Source of the DNA: Hyphomicrobiales bacterium
GTDB taxonomy: Bacteria > Pseudomonadota > Alphaproteobacteria > Rhizobiales > Rhizobiaceae
NCBI GenBank assembly: GCA_900473045.1
Contig: UCKS01000018.1
Coordinates: 1-64,000, forward strand
Reading direction: 5' to 3'
DNA: 64,000 nucleotides
Of this stretch, positions 54,451-63,350 are shown one piece after another (position 1 is the stretch's first letter; each line of letters opens with the position of its first letter). The position numbers were made by a program, and so were the translations under genes. The notes under the pieces are model-generated. The model was not told the DNA's origin. It ran no database searches and was given only the letters and a program-made list of their open reading frames with translations.

Positions 54451-54490
54451 GCTCTTCGCCGCCACCGTCTCGTTGACATCCGTTTGTAAC

Positions 54491-54510
54491 CACCATACAG
54501 TACCATACAC
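54491..54510. promoter_or_regulatory. Candidate operator in the divergent regulator/operon promoter
   Basis: Two direct copies of ACCATAC 10 bases apart (54492-54498 and 54502-54508) lie between the GntR gene and the aldehyde dehydrogenase gene. One helical turn of spacing is compatible with binding of the adjacent FadR-type regulator. Confidence 0.45.
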
Positions 54511-54587
54511 ATTAGCAGCAACACAAGCGCGGCGCTCGATGAGCCGGGCCGGGATGAAGGAGCCGGGTCAGAAATCCCGGTTGGTCG

Positions 54588-56108
54588 ATGACAATACAGA
54601 GCAATTTCATAACTCCGGATTCTAGTGATCCCCGCTTGCAGAGTAAATCCCGCTACCGGATGCTTGTCGATGGCAAGTCGGTGGACGCGACGTCGGGTAA
54701 AGTCATCGATCGCGTCAGCCCAGGTCATGCTGGTATCGTGGTCGGCACGTGGCCCGATGCGTCTGCCGATGATGTTCGCGCAGCCATTGCCGCGGCCCGT
54801 CGGGCCTTCGATACGGGGCCGTGGCCACGCATGTCGGGGGCTGAACGGTCACGTCTGATGTTCAAGACGGCCGAGCTCATCCTCGCGAATGTCGAGGAAA
54901 TCGCTCTGATCGAAAGCCTCGAGGTCGGCAAGCCGATTGCCCAGGCCCGCGGCGAAATCACCTTCTGCGCCGATCTCTGGTCCTATGCGGCCGGTCAGGC
55001 GCGGGCTCTCGAGGGCCAGACCCACAACAATATCGGCGACAACCGTCTCGGCCTCGTGCTCCGGGAGCCCGTCGGCGTCGTCGGCATCATCACGCCTTGG
55101 AATTTCCCCTTCATCATCGCCTCCGAGCGGGTGCCGTGGGCGATCGGCGGCGGCTGCACCGTGGTGCTCAAACCATCCGAGTTCACTTCCGGCACGTCGA
55201 TCCGCATGGCAGAACTGGCGCGCGAGGCCGGCATTCCCGACGGCGTCTTCAACGTTGTGACCGGCTACGGCGATCCGGCTGGCCAGGTCCTGGCGGAAGA
55301 TCCGGGCACCGATATGATCGCCTTCACCGGTTCGGTCAGGGTCGGCACCAAGCTTGGCGAAATCGCTGCCCGCAGCGTCAAGCGTGTCGGCCTGGAACTG
55401 GGCGGCAAGGGGCCGCAGATCGTCTTTGCCGATGCGGACCTCGAAGCGGCGGCCGATGGTATCGCTTACGGTGTCTACCATAATGCCGGCCAGTGCTGCA
55501 TTTCGGGCAGCCGGCTTCTGGTACAGGAGGGCATCCGCGACGCGCTGATGGAGCGCCTGCTCGATATTTCCCGCAAGGTGACGTTTGGGGATCCGCTCAA
55601 CGAGCGAACGAGGATCGGCGCGATGATTTCGGAAGCCCATGCTGCCAAGGTGCATTCCTATGTCGAGGCAGGACAGGCCGAGGGTGCCGAACTGCTGCTC
55701 GGCGGTTCCCGAGTCGGTGAGGGAACCGGCCTCTACTACCCGCCAACGATTTTTTCCGGCGTCACCGCCGACATGTCGATCGCCCGGGAGGAGATTTTCG
55801 GGCCGGTTCTATCGACGCTGACGTTCAAGACGGCCGATGAGGCGGTGGCCTTGGCCAACGCGTCGGAATTCGGCCTGTCGGCTAGCGTCTGGTCCACCAA
55901 TCTGGAAAACGCGCTGCAGAGCATCCGGCGTGTCCGGGCCGGGCGCTGCTGGATCAACAGCGTCATCGACGGTGCGCCAGAGTTGCCCATCGGCGGCTAC
56001 AAGAAGAGCGGTCTGGGGAGGGAACTCGGCCGCTACGGTTTTGACGAGTATTCGCAGTTCAAGGGTATTCACGTGACCTTGGGCCGGCCGGATCCTTGGT
56101 TCGGGTGA
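54588..56108 (+). CDS. Aldehyde dehydrogenase (NAD(P)-dependent)
   Basis: 506 residues, full length for the ALDH superfamily. GVVGIITPWNFPFIIASERV and the nucleotide motif FTGSVRVGTKLGE are present. The base Glu is in LELGGKGPQIVFADAD and the nucleophilic Cys in NAGQCCISGSRLLV. Placement at the head of a uronate operon suggests oxidation of a sugar-derived aldehyde, for example a semialdehyde or the aldehyde of an uronic acid breakdown product, but the substrate is not readable. It is followed after about 120 bases by the importer genes. Confidence 0.92.
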   Translation: MTIQSNFITPDSSDPRLQSKSRYRMLVDGKSVDATSGKVIDRVSPGHAGIVVGTWPDASADDVRAAIAAARRAFDTGPWPRMSGAERSRLMFKTAELILANVEEIALIESLEVGKPIAQARGEITFCADLWSYAAGQARALEGQTHNNIGDNRLGLVLREPVGVVGIITPWNFPFIIASERVPWAIGGGCTVVLKPSEFTSGTSIRMAELAREAGIPDGVFNVVTGYGDPAGQVLAEDPGTDMIAFTGSVRVGTKLGEIAARSVKRVGLELGGKGPQIVFADADLEAAADGIAYGVYHNAGQCCISGSRLLVQEGIRDALMERLLDISRKVTFGDPLNERTRIGAMISEAHAAKVHSYVEAGQAEGAELLLGGSRVGEGTGLYYPPTIFSGVTADMSIAREEIFGPVLSTLTFKTADEAVALANASEFGLSASVWSTNLENALQSIRRVRAGRCWINSVIDGAPELPIGGYKKSGLGRELGRYGFDEYSQFKGIHVTLGRPDPWFG

Positions 56109-56232
56109 GGGTGCTCACCGGACACTGAGGCAGAGGAGGAAAATCTCGGCTGGCGCGATCTTTGGTCGGAGCTCGCCAGCCGAGACATGGGTCTTTCGAC
56201 CCCGATTGCACATCCAAAGGGAGGATACGCAA

Positions 56233-57183
56233 ATGAAATTGACCAGACTGAAAACCGCGATGCTTGCGGCGTGCGCAGCTATGGCTTTCACATCCACCGC
56301 CATGGCGGCCGACGTCAAGGCGACGATGATTATCTACCTTGATCCGAGTGTCCAGTTCTTTAACCCCGTCGTCAAAGGTGCACAAGATGCCGCAGCACAG
56401 TTCGGCGTCGATCTCGACGTGCAATACGCCAACAATGATCCGGTGCGCCAGAACGACTTGATCGAAAGTGCCACAGTCAGCGGCGTCGACGGCATCGCCG
56501 TCGCGATTTCGTCCTCGGACGCCTTCGATGCCAGCATCTGCGCCGCCGTCAAGGCCGGTATCATCGTCATCGGCTTCAACAATGACGATCTTGACGGCGC
56601 CAAGGGCAATTGCCGCCAGGCCTATGTCGGCATGGACGAATTCGCCTCGGGTTATGAGCTCGGCAATCGCATGATCGCGCAGTTCGGCCTGAAGGAAGGC
56701 GACATGGTCTTCAACCCGCGCGAGATTCCCGAGGCCAGCTTCGCCGTGGCGCGTGGCGGCGGCATCGAAAAGTCGATGAAGGAACATGGCATCAAGGTGG
56801 AGACGGTCAAGTCCGGTCTCGATCCGGCCGAAGCGCAGAACATTCTCGCGCAGTTCCTCATAGCCAACCCCACCACCAAGGCTCTGTTCGGCACGGGCTC
56901 GGTCACCTCGACGGTGGGCGCGGGCGCCATCAAGGATGCCGGCATCAACATTCCGTTCGGCGGCTTCGACCTTGCGGTTGAGATCGTCAACGCGGTGGAA
57001 TCCGGCGCCATGTTTGCGACGATGGACCAGCAGCCCTACCTGCAGGGATACTATCCGATCGCCCAGATCGCACTGGCGAAGAAATACGGCCTGACGCCGA
57101 CGGACATCGACACCGGGCAGGGCGCTTTCCTCGACAAGTCGCGCATCAGCTCGGTCAAGCCGCTGATCGGCAGCTACCGATAA
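56233..57183 (+). CDS. Periplasmic sugar-binding protein (ribose/rhizopine type)
   Basis: About 316 residues from ATG 56233 (GGGAGGA site). The signal peptide MKLTRLKTAMLAACAAMAFT is cleaved after AMA-AD. The mature part is a type-I periplasmic-binding fold (IYLDPSVQFFNPVVKGAQDA, VSGVDGIAVAISSSDAFDAS). Its family usually serves RbsABC-like importers. Here the ligand is probably an unsaturated or free uronic acid, by operon context. A perfect hairpin separates it from the permease gene. Confidence 0.92.
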   Translation: MKLTRLKTAMLAACAAMAFTSTAMAADVKATMIIYLDPSVQFFNPVVKGAQDAAAQFGVDLDVQYANNDPVRQNDLIESATVSGVDGIAVAISSSDAFDASICAAVKAGIIVIGFNNDDLDGAKGNCRQAYVGMDEFASGYELGNRMIAQFGLKEGDMVFNPREIPEASFAVARGGGIEKSMKEHGIKVETVKSGLDPAEAQNILAQFLIANPTTKALFGTGSVTSTVGAGAIKDAGINIPFGGFDLAVEIVNAVESGAMFATMDQQPYLQGYYPIAQIALAKKYGLTPTDIDTGQGAFLDKSRISSVKPLIGSYR

Positions 57184-57197
57184 GCGTCACGCTTGAA

Positions 57198-57223
57198 GAC
57201 CTTCCGGCTCTTGCCGGAAGGTC
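57198..57223 (+). promoter_or_regulatory. Intercistronic hairpin between binding-protein and permease genes
   Basis: GACCTTCCGGC pairs perfectly with GCCGGAAGGTC (11 bp, 4-base loop TCTT) 15 bases after the binding-protein stop, with no T-run. It is the same position and strength as the hairpin in the GH127 operon. Confidence 0.75.
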
Positions 57224-57253
57224 ATTCGCGACCCCTGGAACAGAGTAACCACA

Positions 57254-58273
57254 GTGACCTACGCCATGACCGACACAGCCGTGCCAAAATCGCGCACGAA
57301 AAAACAATCGCTGCTGAAGCAGATCATGACCATGCCGGCCGGGGCCATTCTCCTCGTCTTCGCGACCTTGCAGATCGTCTGCATCGCCGGCGCTCTCGCC
57401 TTTCCCGACGACTTCCGATATTTGTCGCCGCAGAACCTGACGATCCTGATGAAGGCTATTCCGGTGCTCGGTTGCCTGGCGCTCGGCGCCGGCATCCTGA
57501 TGATCGCCGGCGAATTCGACCTGTCGATCGGCTCGGTCTACACGTTGACCGCGGTCCTAATGGCGAGCCTCGTCGACGGCGGCATGAGCGCATTTATCGC
57601 CGCGCCGCTCGGCATCCTGCTTGGCGTGATGATCGGCCTGCTCAACGGCACGATCACCCTGCGCTTCGGCCTGCCGTCCTTCATCGTCACGCTCGGTGGC
57701 TTGTTGTTCTGGCGCGGCGCTGTGCTGCTTTACAATGGCGCCGTTCAGGTGCGCTTCGATCCGGAACCCGCCTTTTCCAGCCTGTTTGCGGGCACGCTGT
57801 TCGGCATCAACGCCGCCTTCATCTGGATCGTCCTGTTCGTTATCGGCTTCTATCTGTTGCTGCACCGTCACAAGCTTGGAAACCACCTGTTCGCCACCGG
57901 TGGCAATCCTGCCGCGGCAACGGCCATCGGCATCAACACGGACCGCGTCAAGATGATCGCCTTTGCTATCGCGGGCGGCATGGCCGCGGTGGCCGGCATC
58001 ATCGCCACGGCGCGCGTCGGCAGCGTCCAGCCGGGACAAGGCGCCGGTCTCGAACTGCAGGCGATTGCCGCCTGCGTCATCGGCGGGCTTTCCCTACGCG
58101 GCGGCCGTGGCTCGGTCATCGGCATCTTCCTCGGCGTCATGCTGATCCACACCATCACCGACGTGCTGTTGCTGCTTCGAGCCCCAGGCTTCTACCTCGA
58201 CATGTTCATCGCGACGCTGATCGTCGTCGCTGCCGCCTTCAACCACCTCATCGAACGCCGGGGGGCCGCATGA
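57254..58273 (+). CDS. Sugar ABC permease (RbsC class)
   Basis: About 339 residues (GTG 57254, or ATG 57266). Eight to ten membrane helices. The family motifs IAGEFDLSIGSVYTLTAVLM and ATGGNPAAATAIGINTDRVK, with the coupling loop LELQAIAACVIGGLSLRGGR, are clear. It overlaps the ATPase gene (ATGA). It would transport the ligand of the preceding binding protein. Confidence 0.92.
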   Translation: MTYAMTDTAVPKSRTKKQSLLKQIMTMPAGAILLVFATLQIVCIAGALAFPDDFRYLSPQNLTILMKAIPVLGCLALGAGILMIAGEFDLSIGSVYTLTAVLMASLVDGGMSAFIAAPLGILLGVMIGLLNGTITLRFGLPSFIVTLGGLLFWRGAVLLYNGAVQVRFDPEPAFSSLFAGTLFGINAAFIWIVLFVIGFYLLLHRHKLGNHLFATGGNPAAATAIGINTDRVKMIAFAIAGGMAAVAGIIATARVGSVQPGQGAGLELQAIAACVIGGLSLRGGRGSVIGIFLGVMLIHTITDVLLLLRAPGFYLDMFIATLIVVAAAFNHLIERRGAA

Positions 58274-59010
58274 TGTCCGCACCCAATCTTCTTGAACTGC
58301 ACAATATCTCCAAAAGCTTTGGCGCGCTGACGGCACTTCGGGACCTAAGCTTCCACATCGGCCCCAGCGAAGTCGTCGGCCTTCTCGGTGACAACGGCGC
58401 CGGCAAGTCGACAACGGTCAACCTGATTTCGGGCATCCACAAGCCGACCTCCGGTCATCTCAGTGTCGACGGGAAGAAGACGCAGTTCACCTGCCGCTCC
58501 GATTCCGCCGATGCCGGTATCGAGACCATCTACCAGAATACGGCATTGGTGGATTCGCTGTCGATCACCCGCAACATCTTCATGGGCCGCGAGCGCACCG
58601 ATGCCTTCGGTTTCCTGAAGCAAGCCGAGATGCGTGACATCGCCATGGAAGTGCTGGAAAAGGCGGTCCATATTTCCGGCATCGATTCACCCGACAAGCT
58701 GGTGGGCGACCTCTCCGGCGGCCAGAAGCAGGCCGTCGCCATTGCCCGCGCCGTGTTCTTCAAGCGCCGCGTGCTGCTTCTTGACGAGCCGACTTCTGCG
58801 CTGTCCGTGCGCGAAACAGAAGCGTTGCTGGCGCAGGTGCTGAAGCTGAAGGCGGAAGGCGTGTCGAGCGTGCTTGTGACGCACAATCTCTATCACGCTT
58901 ATCAGGTCTGCGACCGGTTCGTGATCATGAGCCATGGGACCAAGGTGTTTGATGTGCAAAAGGCCGATACGAGCATCAGCCAGCTCACCGAATATGTCGT
59001 CCTCACCTGA
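58270..59010 (+). CDS. Sugar ABC ATP-binding protein, single module (RbsA-like half)
   Basis: 246 residues from ATG 58270, overlapping the permease stop. Walker A GLLGDNGAGKSTTVNL, signature LSGGQKQAVAIARA, Walker B VLLLDEPTSALSVRE, switch His THNLYHAYQV. Most RbsA proteins have two fused ABC modules; this has one, which would act as a homodimer. The frame is open far upstream, but that part is antisense-like and not coding. Confidence 0.9.
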   Translation: MMSAPNLLELHNISKSFGALTALRDLSFHIGPSEVVGLLGDNGAGKSTTVNLISGIHKPTSGHLSVDGKKTQFTCRSDSADAGIETIYQNTALVDSLSITRNIFMGRERTDAFGFLKQAEMRDIAMEVLEKAVHISGIDSPDKLVGDLSGGQKQAVAIARAVFFKRRVLLLDEPTSALSVRETEALLAQVLKLKAEGVSSVLVTHNLYHAYQVCDRFVIMSHGTKVFDVQKADTSISQLTEYVVLT

Positions 59011-59041
59011 TCTTTCCATCAAACGCCAAGAGGCAAATGCT

Positions 59042-59884
59042 GTGACAATTTCCGTAAACGTGCGCCAGGTTGTTGGCCCAGAAGACACCGCCCGGCGCGA
59101 CACGCAAGGCCTGCGCGAGGGCTTCCTCATCGAGGGGCTGTTTTCGAAGGGTGAGGTCAATCTCACCTACAGCCATCTCGACCGGATGGTTGTCGGCGGG
59201 ATCGTCCCGGTGGGGCAGGATCTCGTGATCGACCAGGTCAAGGAAACCGGCACCAGCCGGTTCCTCGAACGCCGGGAAGCAGCCATCCTTAACATCGGCG
59301 GCAAGGGCACGGTGACCGTCGGCGGAACCGACTATTCGCTTGGTTTTCAGGACGCGCTCTATGTCGGCATGGGGCAGGGGACGCTGTCGTTCCGTAGCGA
59401 CGACCTGGCCAACCCCGCCGAGTTCTATCTTCTGAGCGCCCCCGCGCACCGCGTATGCCCGACCGTGCTGATCACGCTCGACATGGCAAAGAAGGTGCGC
59501 ACCGGCTCCGCCGAAGAGGCCAACGCCCGCACGATCAACCAGTATGTGCATCCGGATGTCTGCGAAAGCTGCCAGCTTCTGGTCGGGCTCACCATCTTCG
59601 AGCCGGGCTCCGTCTGGAACACCATGCCGGCGCATGTGCATGACCGGCGCATGGAGGTCTATCTCTATTTCGGCATGGAAGAAGCGACCCGCATCTTCCA
59701 TTTCATGGGGGAGCCGCATGAAACGCGGCATCTCGTGCTGAAAAGCCATGATGCGGTGCTGTCGCCGGGGTGGTCCATCCACTCCGGTGCCGGCACCGGT
59801 CGATATTCCTTCATTTGGGCGATGGCCGGCGATAACATGAGCTTCACCGACATGGACAAGGTGCCGATGGAAAGCCTGAGATGA
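59042..59884 (+). CDS. kduI: 5-dehydro-4-deoxy-D-glucuronate isomerase (KduI)
   Basis: About 280 residues from GTG 59042 (AGAGG site). It isomerises 4-deoxy-L-threo-5-hexosulose uronate, the product of pectin/alginate-type lyases, to 3-deoxy-D-glycero-2,5-hexodiulosonate. The cupin metal site is visible: MPAHVHDRRMEVYLYFGM supplies two His and a Glu, and a further His comes from SPGWSIHSGAGTGRYSFIW. It overlaps kduD by 4 bases. Confidence 0.95.
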   Translation: MTISVNVRQVVGPEDTARRDTQGLREGFLIEGLFSKGEVNLTYSHLDRMVVGGIVPVGQDLVIDQVKETGTSRFLERREAAILNIGGKGTVTVGGTDYSLGFQDALYVGMGQGTLSFRSDDLANPAEFYLLSAPAHRVCPTVLITLDMAKKVRTGSAEEANARTINQYVHPDVCESCQLLVGLTIFEPGSVWNTMPAHVHDRRMEVYLYFGMEEATRIFHFMGEPHETRHLVLKSHDAVLSPGWSIHSGAGTGRYSFIWAMAGDNMSFTDMDKVPMESLR

Positions 59885-60636
59885 ACCCGTTCGATCTGTC
59901 AGGCCGCTGCGCCATCGTCACCGGCGCCAATACCGGCATCGGCCAGGCGATCGCCGTCGGTCTTGCCAGGGCAGGTGCCGATATCATCGGTGTCGGCCGC
60001 TCGCCGATGGAGGAAACTGCGGCGCTCATTGAAGCCGGCGGCCAGGCGTTTCATCCTCTCCTGGCCGATCTTTCCAGAATGGACGAGGTGCGCGCCGTCA
60101 TTGATCGCGCCGGCGTCATTCGGCAGCACCCGGATATCCTGGTCAACAATGCCGGGATCATTCGGCGGGCCGATACGATCGATTTCACCGAAGAGGACTG
60201 GGATGCCGTCATGGACACCAATCTGAAATCGGCGTTCTTTCTCTGCCAATGCTTCGCCCGGATGGCGATGGCGCAACAGGTCCCTGCCAAGATTATCAAC
60301 ATCGCCTCGCTCCTGTCGTTCCAGGGCGGCATTCGTGTCGCGTCCTACACGGCGGCGAAAAGCGGCCTTGCGGGCCTGACGCGGCTGATGGCAAACGAGT
60401 GGGCGGCGCGTGGCATCAATGTCAATGCCATCGCCCCCGGTTATGTCGAGACCAACAACACCACGGCGCTGCGGGCGGATGCCGAACGAAACGCCGATAT
60501 CCTGAAACGCATTCCGGCCGGGCGTTGGGCGCGGGCGGATGATATGGCTGGTGCCGCCGTTTTCCTCGCCTCCCGCGCGTCGGACTATGTGCATGGCACA
60601 GTCCTACCGGTCGACGGCGGATGGTTGGCACGATAA
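59881..60636 (+). CDS. kduD: 2-dehydro-3-deoxy-D-gluconate 5-dehydrogenase (KduD)
   Basis: 251 residues, classical short-chain dehydrogenase: nucleotide motif TGANTGIGQAIAVGLARAGA, NNAGIIRRADTIDF, catalytic Ser in NIASLLSFQGG, and YTAAKSGLAGLTRLMANEWA with the YxxxK pair. It reduces the KduI product to 2-keto-3-deoxygluconate. Translation is coupled to kduI by the ATGA overlap and the next gene starts 12 bases later. Confidence 0.95.
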   Translation: MNPFDLSGRCAIVTGANTGIGQAIAVGLARAGADIIGVGRSPMEETAALIEAGGQAFHPLLADLSRMDEVRAVIDRAGVIRQHPDILVNNAGIIRRADTIDFTEEDWDAVMDTNLKSAFFLCQCFARMAMAQQVPAKIINIASLLSFQGGIRVASYTAAKSGLAGLTRLMANEWAARGINVNAIAPGYVETNNTTALRADAERNADILKRIPAGRWARADDMAGAAVFLASRASDYVHGTVLPVDGGWLAR

Positions 60637-60647
60637 TGGGAGTACCG

Positions 60648-60977
60648 ATGACCGATCACACCACCTTGCCCGAAGACCTGACTTGGACGGAAACATCGCC
60701 CGGCAACCGCCGAGCCGTTCTTTCGCACCGCCCGGAAATGATGCTCGTCGCCTTCCGCTTCGACAAAGGCGCGATCGGCGCGCTCCATTCGCATCCGCAT
60801 ACGCAGGTCAGCTACGTCGCCAAGGGCGCCTTCGAGGTAACGGTCGATGGCGTCACGGCGATGCTGCCTACCGGCAGCAGCTTCATCGTCGCGCCAAATC
60901 TCGTCCATGGCGTCGTGGCGCTCGAAGAGGGATTGCTGATCGATACGTTCACGCCAAGGCGAGACGATTTTCTGTAG
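60648..60977 (+). CDS. kdgF: Cupin KdgF, uronate ring-opening protein
   Basis: 109 residues from ATG 60648 (GGGAG site 5 bases upstream). Single cupin domain with both metal motifs: GALHSHPHTQVSYVAKGAFE and the His in APNLVHGVVALEEG. KdgF converts 4,5-unsaturated uronates to the linear keto form that KduI uses; this size and neighbourhood fit it well. It is the last gene of the operon. Confidence 0.88.
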   Translation: MTDHTTLPEDLTWTETSPGNRRAVLSHRPEMMLVAFRFDKGAIGALHSHPHTQVSYVAKGAFEVTVDGVTAMLPTGSSFIVAPNLVHGVVALEEGLLIDTFTPRRDDFL

Positions 60978-61447
60978 TACATCTCTATCCCTTCTTCGCA
61001 TACTGGCGCGGCGGACACTGTTTACGGTCGTCGCGGCCCTCACGACGCGCTTCAAAGGTGGAATCCCTGGGCGGAACACGTTCGCTTCTTGGTTGTTGTC
61101 CGACGAGAGAATGTTGTTCCGTTTTTTCGACGGCAGCCGGCTATTCCTGGGCCCTGCTTCAAGCGCCGGAAGAGTGCCTGTTTATCGATTGGAGGTTCGG
61201 AAGCCAGCCCTTCAGTTGCGGGCCAAACTGTCTCGGGGATCGAATCTTTCCTGCGGGCAGTGGTCTCGATGGAAGCCTGACGGCCGAAACGCTGCGGGTG
61301 TTCATCCGGCGACTTCCTATCCCGGCATGTGTTCGATCTCCATGAGAAAGTCATTGCTGACCTTTATCCAGTCGGCGTGTTTTGCGGAATCAAACCTAGA
61401 AAGGCCGAGTCCTGTATTAGCTAAACAACGCGGCGTTGAACGCTCCC
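60978..61447. other. Intergenic region, no supported gene
   Basis: Open frames on both strands are short and overlap; none has a ribosome site or recognisable pattern. Probably decayed sequence between the uronate operon and a helicase relic. Confidence 0.35.
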
Positions 61448-61542
61448 GACTGTCCCGCCGTCTGGCCGTCTGCCAGGCCGACGCGGTGTTCCACGGCCTG
61501 CCGCTGCTGCGCGTTCATTTTTTCAAGGTAGGCAGTTGTCAT
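61448..61542 (-). pseudogene. Relic of the N-terminus of a UvrD-like helicase
   Basis: From ATG 61542 the minus strand encodes MTTAYLEKMNAQQRQAVEHR then VGLADGQTAG, closely matching the first 33 residues of the intact helicase at 38588-40654 (MTVAYLEKLNAQQRQAVEHG). The match then stops. The similarity extends over about 90 bases at DNA level. It is the surviving start of a second copy of that gene, 21 kb away. Confidence 0.75.
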
Positions 61543-61840
61543 GAAACGTCCGGTTGAATGCGTTTTGTTTGTTACGAAGGCAACAGTCCCATCGAACAAA
61601 AAACACAACATACCGCGCTCTGGTTGTAATTGAAAGAGCGATGTTTTCGAAACGCGTGTGGTGAAGGAGGTTGTTTTCAAAGCGCCATGTGCTGCGAACA
61701 GTCGCAGGGTCCTTCTGCCCGACATCCGCCGCGCGAACTGTCGGCTTTGCCGGTGTAACGCGGACTTGCAGCACAGTGTCGGTGTGCCCACTTGAAGGGC
61801 AGTTAACGTGTTATTCGGTCGAGGTGGCAAAATGGACATC

Positions 61841-62737
61841 CAAACAGTCATGCATTCAATGGTCGGCATCCGCACCCTCATCCCGGATGATGCTTTCACC
61901 GCACATTCGCTCGGTACGGTGCGTGAAGGCAGTGGTGTGGTCATTCGCGGGGATGGTTTGGTTTTGACGATTGGTTATCTGGTAACAGAGGCGGAGGAGG
62001 TCTGGCTCACCCGGGCGGATGGGCAGGTCGTTGCCGGTCACGCACTTGCCTATGATCAAGAGACCGGTCTTGGCCTCATCCAGGCTTTAGGCGCTTTGGA
62101 CAGCCCAGCTCTGATGCTCGGCGATGCGGCAAAGGCGCAGGTTGGCGACCCTGTCACCTTTGCAGATGGTTTTGGCCGGTCCTTGGAGACGAAGATCGTG
62201 GCAAAGCGTGAATTTGCCGGATACTGGGAGTATCTGCTGGACGAAGCAATCTTTGTGGCGCCCGCACATCCCTCCTGGGGTGGGGCAGCCCTTGTCGCTG
62301 AGGACGGCAGTCTCCTTGGGATTGGCTCCCTTAAGCTGATGATGAGCAGAAACGGCACCAGCACCGATATCAATATGGTTGTCCCGATCAATCTTCTTCC
62401 TCCCGTACTCGACGATTTGCTGGCTCGCGGAAAGGTCAACAAGCCGGCGCGTCCGTGGCTTGGCGCTTTCGCAGCGGAGAGCAACGGCGAAGTGGTTGTC
62501 ATGAGTGTTGCTGCAGACGGGCCTGCAGCCAAGGCAGGGTTGAGGGGAGGCGACATCATAGCAGACGTTCGAGATGGCGAGATTGCTGGCCTTGCCGATT
62601 TTTACCGGCAGGTCTGGAAGAGCGGCCCGGCCGGGTCTGAAATCCCTGTTCGAATATTGCGGGATGGCCGCGAAACCTGGCTCCGCGTCAGATCGGCTGA
62701 TCGCGACAGCTTTCTGAAAAAACCCCGGTTGCAGTAG
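61841..62737 (+). CDS. HtrA-like (S1C plus PDZ) protein with degenerate catalytic triad
   Basis: About 298 residues (ATG 61841, or 61808). A trypsin-like fold typical of HtrA/Deg is recognisable: GSGVVIRGDGLVLTIGYLVT and AYDQETGLGLIQALGALDSP, followed by a C-terminal PDZ domain from about 205 (AKAGLRGGDIIADVRDGEIA). The catalytic positions differ: NHVV His is Tyr (TIGYLV), the TDLAV Asp is Gly (TGLGL), and GNSGG is PSWGG, so Ser is Trp. No signal peptide is present. It should bind peptides but not cleave them. Confidence 0.8.
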   Translation, partial: QTVMHSMVGIRTLIPDDAFTAHSLGTVREGSGVVIRGDGLVLTIGYLVTEAEEVWLTRADGQVVAGHALAYDQETGLGLIQALGALDSPALMLGDAAKAQVGDPVTFADGFGRSLETKIVAKREFAGYWEYLLDEAIFVAPAHPSWGGAALVAEDGSLLGIGSLKLMMSRNGTSTDINMVVPINLLPPVLDDLLARGKVNKPARPWLGAFAAESNGEVVVMSVAADGPAAKAGLRGGDIIADVRDGEIAGLADFYRQVWKSGPAGSEIPVRILRDGRETWLRVRSADRDSFLKKPRLQ

Positions 62738-63054
62738 ATCGATCGCAAGTTGGCGACCCGAGATCAATTTTGCCTGAATGCGCTATCGCTTCGTCATTGG
62801 GGAACACCGGCGTCGATGCATGCCGTGAAAAAAGGCGAGCGCGACAGTGCCGTGCCAATCTGCCCGCATTAAAGTCTCGTCGCAGGACTTGCAGGCTGAC
62901 TTATAGGGTGACGCCTAGGGCGTTTCCAACGCTTCACAAGGAAGGCCAACGCTTAGACCGGGGCGCATATGGAGTCGACCTGTCATCAGCCGATAGGACT
63001 TGGACCGGGATCCCAGCTCATCGCGAGGGCGATGCATAGGGTCTCTGTCATGGG
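62738..63054. other. Intergenic region, no supported gene
   Basis: One open frame (62770-63039) is Arg/Ala-rich with no ribosome site. Nothing else seen. Confidence 0.35.
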
Positions 63055-63321
63055 TTACGAGGCGAGAATCTCAGCTTCCAGGCACGCCGCGATGAAGTCG
63101 TCGCGAATGGAGGCCGCTGAAACGCGCCTGCCCAGCGCTGCCATGCACAACCTCCTTGCGCGGTCATAACTCTCGCCGCGCTCTTGCGGCCATCGTTGCG
63201 TCATGGCGTTCAGCGCCGATTGCGGACCGTCGATGTCGATTGGAATGCCGTGGCCGATGCGCACCCGCACGGGCTCTGCCCAGCAGATACTGCTGCAATT
63301 CATTTCGGTTTCTATGATCAT
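63055..63321 (-). CDS. DUF982 protein
   Basis: About 88 residues from ATG 63321, chosen for its GGGAGGAG site. PVRVRIGHGIPIDIDGPQSA, then LNAMTQRWPQERGESYDRAR and LCMAALGRRVSAASIRDDFI match DUF982, a family almost restricted to rhizobia and often present in many copies. Its function is unknown. A GGAAC-N18-TT promoter lies about 30-55 bases upstream. Confidence 0.85.
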   Translation of the reverse strand: MIIETEMNCSSICWAEPVRVRIGHGIPIDIDGPQSALNAMTQRWPQERGESYDRARRLCMAALGRRVSAASIRDDFIAACLEAEILAS

Positions 63322-63350
63322 CTTGAAGCTCCTCCCAGAGCCGCTGGAAT

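Noticed and set aside
57193-58269. Upstream extension of the ATPase frame over the permease gene
   Set aside because: Arg/His-rich out-of-frame reading of the permease; the ATPase starts at 58270 by ATGA coupling.
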